Positions 5,743 through 8,232 of a stretch of DNA of 8,232 nucleotides are shown one piece after another. A program made the translations under genes and the position numbers. Numbering within the stretch: position 1 is the first letter of the stretch; each line of letters starts with the position of its first letter. The notes under the pieces are model-generated. The model was not told the origin of the DNA. It made no database searches and saw nothing but the letters and a program-made list of their open reading frames with translations. The DNA comes from JBDHTS01 sp044220535 (GTDB lineage: Bacteria; Pseudomonadota; Alphaproteobacteria; Micavibrionales; Micavibrionaceae): positions 1 to 8,232 of the forward strand of contig JBGAQU010000096.1 in the NCBI GenBank assembly GCA_044220535.1, given 5' to 3'.

Positions 5743-5750
5743 TTTACACT
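5722..5750 (+). promoter_or_regulatory. Putative promoter for the divL-like gene, inside the hairpin
   Basis: TTGTCC at 5722-5727 (4 of 6) and TACACT at 5745-5750 (4 of 6) are separated by exactly 17 bases. A start of transcription 7-8 bases downstream falls on or next to the GTG at 5758, which would give a leaderless message. No ribosome binding site is visible before that GTG, which fits. Confidence 0.35.
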
Positions 5751-5757
5751 TTGGCGG

Positions 5758-8142
5758 GTGAGCACCACCCCCGCCCCGCATAAATCCAATTTTCTGTCCC
5801 GACTGACCGGCCTTGGCGCAAGTCAGAAGAAAAATACGCGTGGCGATCAGGCGCGGCTGGAGGCGTTTCTGGACGCCGTGCCCGGCGAATATTGCGGCTT
5901 CGCCGAAGACGGTACCGTGGCCTATAGCAACGGGTTCGCATCCCTGCTCGGCGTTGCGTCGATCCGGTCGTTTCAGGATATTCAGTCGGCACTGCTGCCC
6001 GGTGACGCGGCGGCGCTCGAAACCCTCTACCCCGTGCTGCATGAACAGGGTCATGGCTTCAGCATCGTGGTCCGTTCTGCCGCGTCAGAGCAGTTCATGC
6101 GCCTGACCGGGCGGCAGGGAAAGGATCTTTCCGGCACCGTCCGTTTCGATATTATCTGGGTTGAGGATACGACCGTATCGCAAAACCGGATCGACGCGCT
6201 TGAGGCGAATCAGGCTCAGGCCGCAACCGATCGCGACCGGTTGCAGACCGCGCTGGACCTGATTCCGGAGCCTTTATGGATGCGCGATCACCATGGCGAT
6301 TTGACCTGGTGCAACCGCGCCTATGCCCGCATGGTGGACGCGACGCAGGCCGCCGTGGTCGCCGAACAAAAGGAACTGCCCGCCAAGCCCGTAAAGCGCG
6401 GCGGCGCCATGCCCCGGCCCGTGGGCCGTGCGCTGGCACAGGAGGCGATGCAGGCGAACGCACCGGCCCATGGCTTCGCCCATGTCATCGCATCAGGCCG
6501 CCGCATCCTGTTGCAGGTGACCGAACGCCCCTGGTCAGACCCGGTCATGACCCTGGGCAGCGCCACCGACGTAACGCGCGAGGAAGAACTGGAGACCGAG
6601 CATAAACGCTACCGCATCGCCAACAATGAATTGCTGGGTCAGCTCGGCACCGCTATCTCGATCTATGATTCCGAACAGAAGCTGGAATTCTTTAATGCGT
6701 CCTTCGCCCAGCTTTGGGGCTTGGAGGATTCATGGCTGAACACCCGTCCCCGCCTTGGCGATATTATGGAGAAGCTGCGCAGCGACCGGCGCCTGCCCGA
6801 ACAAGCCGACTTCAAACGCTTCAAGCAAAGCTGGCTCGACATGTTCACGGGCCTGATCGGCCAGCATGAGGATATGCTTTATCTGCCCAATGACAAAGCC
6901 CTGCGCATGCTGGTCGTGCCGCACCCGATGGGCGGCCTGATGATGACATTTGAGGATGTCAGTTCGCGCCTGCAGCTTGAATCCTCCTATAACACGCTGG
7001 TTGCTGTTCAAAAGGAAACGCTGGACCATTTGAGTGAAGGCGTCGCGGTGTTCGGTGGCGATGGACGCATCAAGCTGTGGAACCCGGCCTTCTCCCGCCT
7101 GTGGAAACTGAACCCGGAGGATCTGGAGGGCGAACCCCATATCAGCCGCCTGGTTGAAAAAATGCGCCCTGTGTTCAGCGCCGAGGACTGGCCCCATGCC
7201 CGCATCGTCCTGATGTCCCACGGCCTGGACCGCTCGACCGCCAGCGGCAGGCTGGAAGGTCTGAACGGCATGCTGATCGGCTATTCGACTGTTCCCTTGC
7301 CCGATGGCGGCGTGCTGGCGACGCATATAGACGTGACGGACGCCGCCCGCGTAGAAAACGCCCTGCGCGAAAAGAACGCGGCGCTGGAGGCGGCGGAACG
7401 GCTGAAGCTCGACTTCCTTGCCAATGTCTCCTACCAGCTGCGCACGCCTTTGAGCACGATCGTCGGCTTCTCCGAAATCCTGGCGCATGAATATTTCGGC
7501 GCGCTGAACGATCGGCAAAAGGAATATACGTCCGGCATGCGCGACGCGGGCGAACGCCTGGTCTCCCTGATCGACGACATCCTCGACCTGTCCACCATCG
7601 AAGCCGGGTATATGCAGCTGAGCAAGGCGGCCGTCCCGGTCGACGGCCTGTTCGCGACCCTGAACGACCTGACCGGCGACTGGGCCCGCAAGCAACAGAT
7701 TGAAGTGGTTATCGACTGCGCGCCCGGCACGGGCGCGGTGCTGGCCGATGAACGCCGCCTGAAACAGGTGCTGCTGAACCTGATCCGCAACGGCATTGCC
7801 TACAGCCCCGCGGGCGGACGCATTACGCTGAAAGGGTTGCGGCAAGACGACCAGATCATCCTGACCGTCAGTGATACGGGCCTTGGCATCGGGCCGGAGG
7901 ATAAGGATCGTATCTTCGAGCCGTTCGAGCGCGTCGGCTACGCCCAGCAGGAAGGATCCCAACGCGGCGCGGGCCTCGGCCTCACCCTGGTGCGCAATAT
8001 CATACAGCTGCATGGCGGCACGGTCCGTCTGGACAGCACGCTGGGCCAGGGCACGGATGTCATCCTGACATTGCCCGCTGCCAGCCAAAACGACATAATT
8101 CAACCTGCAAGAAAAATCAGACGAGTAAAAGAGCAGAGTTAA
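5758..8142 (+). CDS. divL: DivL-like multi-PAS kinase-family protein with Tyr in the H-box
   Basis: 794 aa, cytosolic (no membrane segment seen). Four PAS-like regions lie at about 36-140, 160-278, 285-405 and 418-530; a short coiled coil follows at about 530-552, then the dimerisation helix pair and an ATPase domain. The H-box reads FLANVSYQLRTPLST: Tyr559 (bases 7432-7434) stands where kinases have the phospho-accepting His. The ATPase boxes are present: N-box Asn678 (LLNLIRNGI), G1 Asp706 (DTGLGIG), G2 around 737-741 (GAGLGL). In Caulobacter, DivL (about 770 aa, Tyr550) has the same layout and acts with DivK to control the CckA-ChpT-CtrA cell-cycle pathway; that role is inferred here. GTG at 5758 is preferred over the in-frame TTG at 5722, because the latter would place the start of the protein inside the terminator hairpin. 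No tsaE follows, although it often does in relatives. The stop is TAA at 8140-8142. Confidence 0.85.
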   Translation: MSTTPAPHKSNFLSRLTGLGASQKKNTRGDQARLEAFLDAVPGEYCGFAEDGTVAYSNGFASLLGVASIRSFQDIQSALLPGDAAALETLYPVLHEQGHGFSIVVRSAASEQFMRLTGRQGKDLSGTVRFDIIWVEDTTVSQNRIDALEANQAQAATDRDRLQTALDLIPEPLWMRDHHGDLTWCNRAYARMVDATQAAVVAEQKELPAKPVKRGGAMPRPVGRALAQEAMQANAPAHGFAHVIASGRRILLQVTERPWSDPVMTLGSATDVTREEELETEHKRYRIANNELLGQLGTAISIYDSEQKLEFFNASFAQLWGLEDSWLNTRPRLGDIMEKLRSDRRLPEQADFKRFKQSWLDMFTGLIGQHEDMLYLPNDKALRMLVVPHPMGGLMMTFEDVSSRLQLESSYNTLVAVQKETLDHLSEGVAVFGGDGRIKLWNPAFSRLWKLNPEDLEGEPHISRLVEKMRPVFSAEDWPHARIVLMSHGLDRSTASGRLEGLNGMLIGYSTVPLPDGGVLATHIDVTDAARVENALREKNAALEAAERLKLDFLANVSYQLRTPLSTIVGFSEILAHEYFGALNDRQKEYTSGMRDAGERLVSLIDDILDLSTIEAGYMQLSKAAVPVDGLFATLNDLTGDWARKQQIEVVIDCAPGTGAVLADERRLKQVLLNLIRNGIAYSPAGGRITLKGLRQDDQIILTVSDTGLGIGPEDKDRIFEPFERVGYAQQEGSQRGAGLGLTLVRNIIQLHGGTVRLDSTLGQGTDVILTLPAASQNDIIQPARKIRRVKEQS

Positions 8143-8232
8143 AATAGTTCTAACATAAGTTGAAATGCATTAATCTAAGTTAGATCTCAATACTACAATT
8201 ATTCCAACAGCAAACGACCACTGCTTGAAACG

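Noticed and set aside
6730..8103. 457-codon minus-strand open frame opposite divL
   Set aside because: Long but a shadow of codon bias in the + strand gene; its translation is His/Gln/Arg-rich with no recognisable domain.
8170..8232. Minus-strand frame of 20 codons entering from the right edge, ending at TAA 8170-8172
   Set aside because: Too short to support; AT-rich and not recognisable. It could be the end of a convergent gene outside the window.

Overview
The window looks like a chromosomal segment of an alphaproteobacterium. The evidence is a ChvG-type sensor kinase, an RapZ protein, an adenosylhomocysteinase gene and a multi-PAS kinase-like protein with tyrosine in place of the phospho-accepting histidine (DivL type), all on the + strand in an order typical of that class. 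By eye these four genes are GC-rich (sampled 60-base lines run from about 60 to 70% G+C). I cannot name a genus or family from the sequence.

Layout. 2-1168 (+): ChvG-type membrane sensor kinase, cut by the left edge. 1165-2111 (-): a coupled pair, a GNAT-like acetyltransferase followed by a 112-residue orphan, whose stop codon is interleaved with that of chvG. 2112-2365: divergent intergenic region with a good minus-strand promoter candidate and a 10-base inverted repeat that could hide the acetyltransferase ribosome binding site. 2366-3217 (+): rapZ, with the Walker A lysine changed to methionine. 3276-3728 (-): a 150-residue orphan. 3834-5149 (+): ahcY, broken by a 2-base frameshift at a CG repeat. 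5169-5200: strong terminator. 5252-5671 (+): a 139-residue orphan, possibly winged-helix. 5713-5742: second terminator-like hairpin. 5758-8142 (+): divL-like gene, possibly leaderless. 8143-8232: AT-rich tail with no convincing gene.

What stands out. In many Alphaproteobacteria the order is chvG, hprK, rapZ, manX (EIIA), ptsH (HPr), ahcY, and in a number of them a PAS kinase follows. Here the framework genes are kept, but hprK, manX and ptsH are absent from their usual places. Each of the three successive junctions holds lower-GC genes (about 45-50%) that I mostly cannot assign to a family. The regulatory module that normally ties ChvG/ChvI to PTS phosphorylation seems to have been dismantled at this locus, leaving a rapZ with an altered nucleotide-binding loop.

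Intact functions suggested: envelope/acid stress sensing (ChvG), RNA or metabolic regulation (RapZ), methyl-cycle recycling of S-adenosylhomocysteine (AhcY, if the frameshift is an error or is bypassed), and cell-cycle control upstream of CckA/CtrA (DivL-like).
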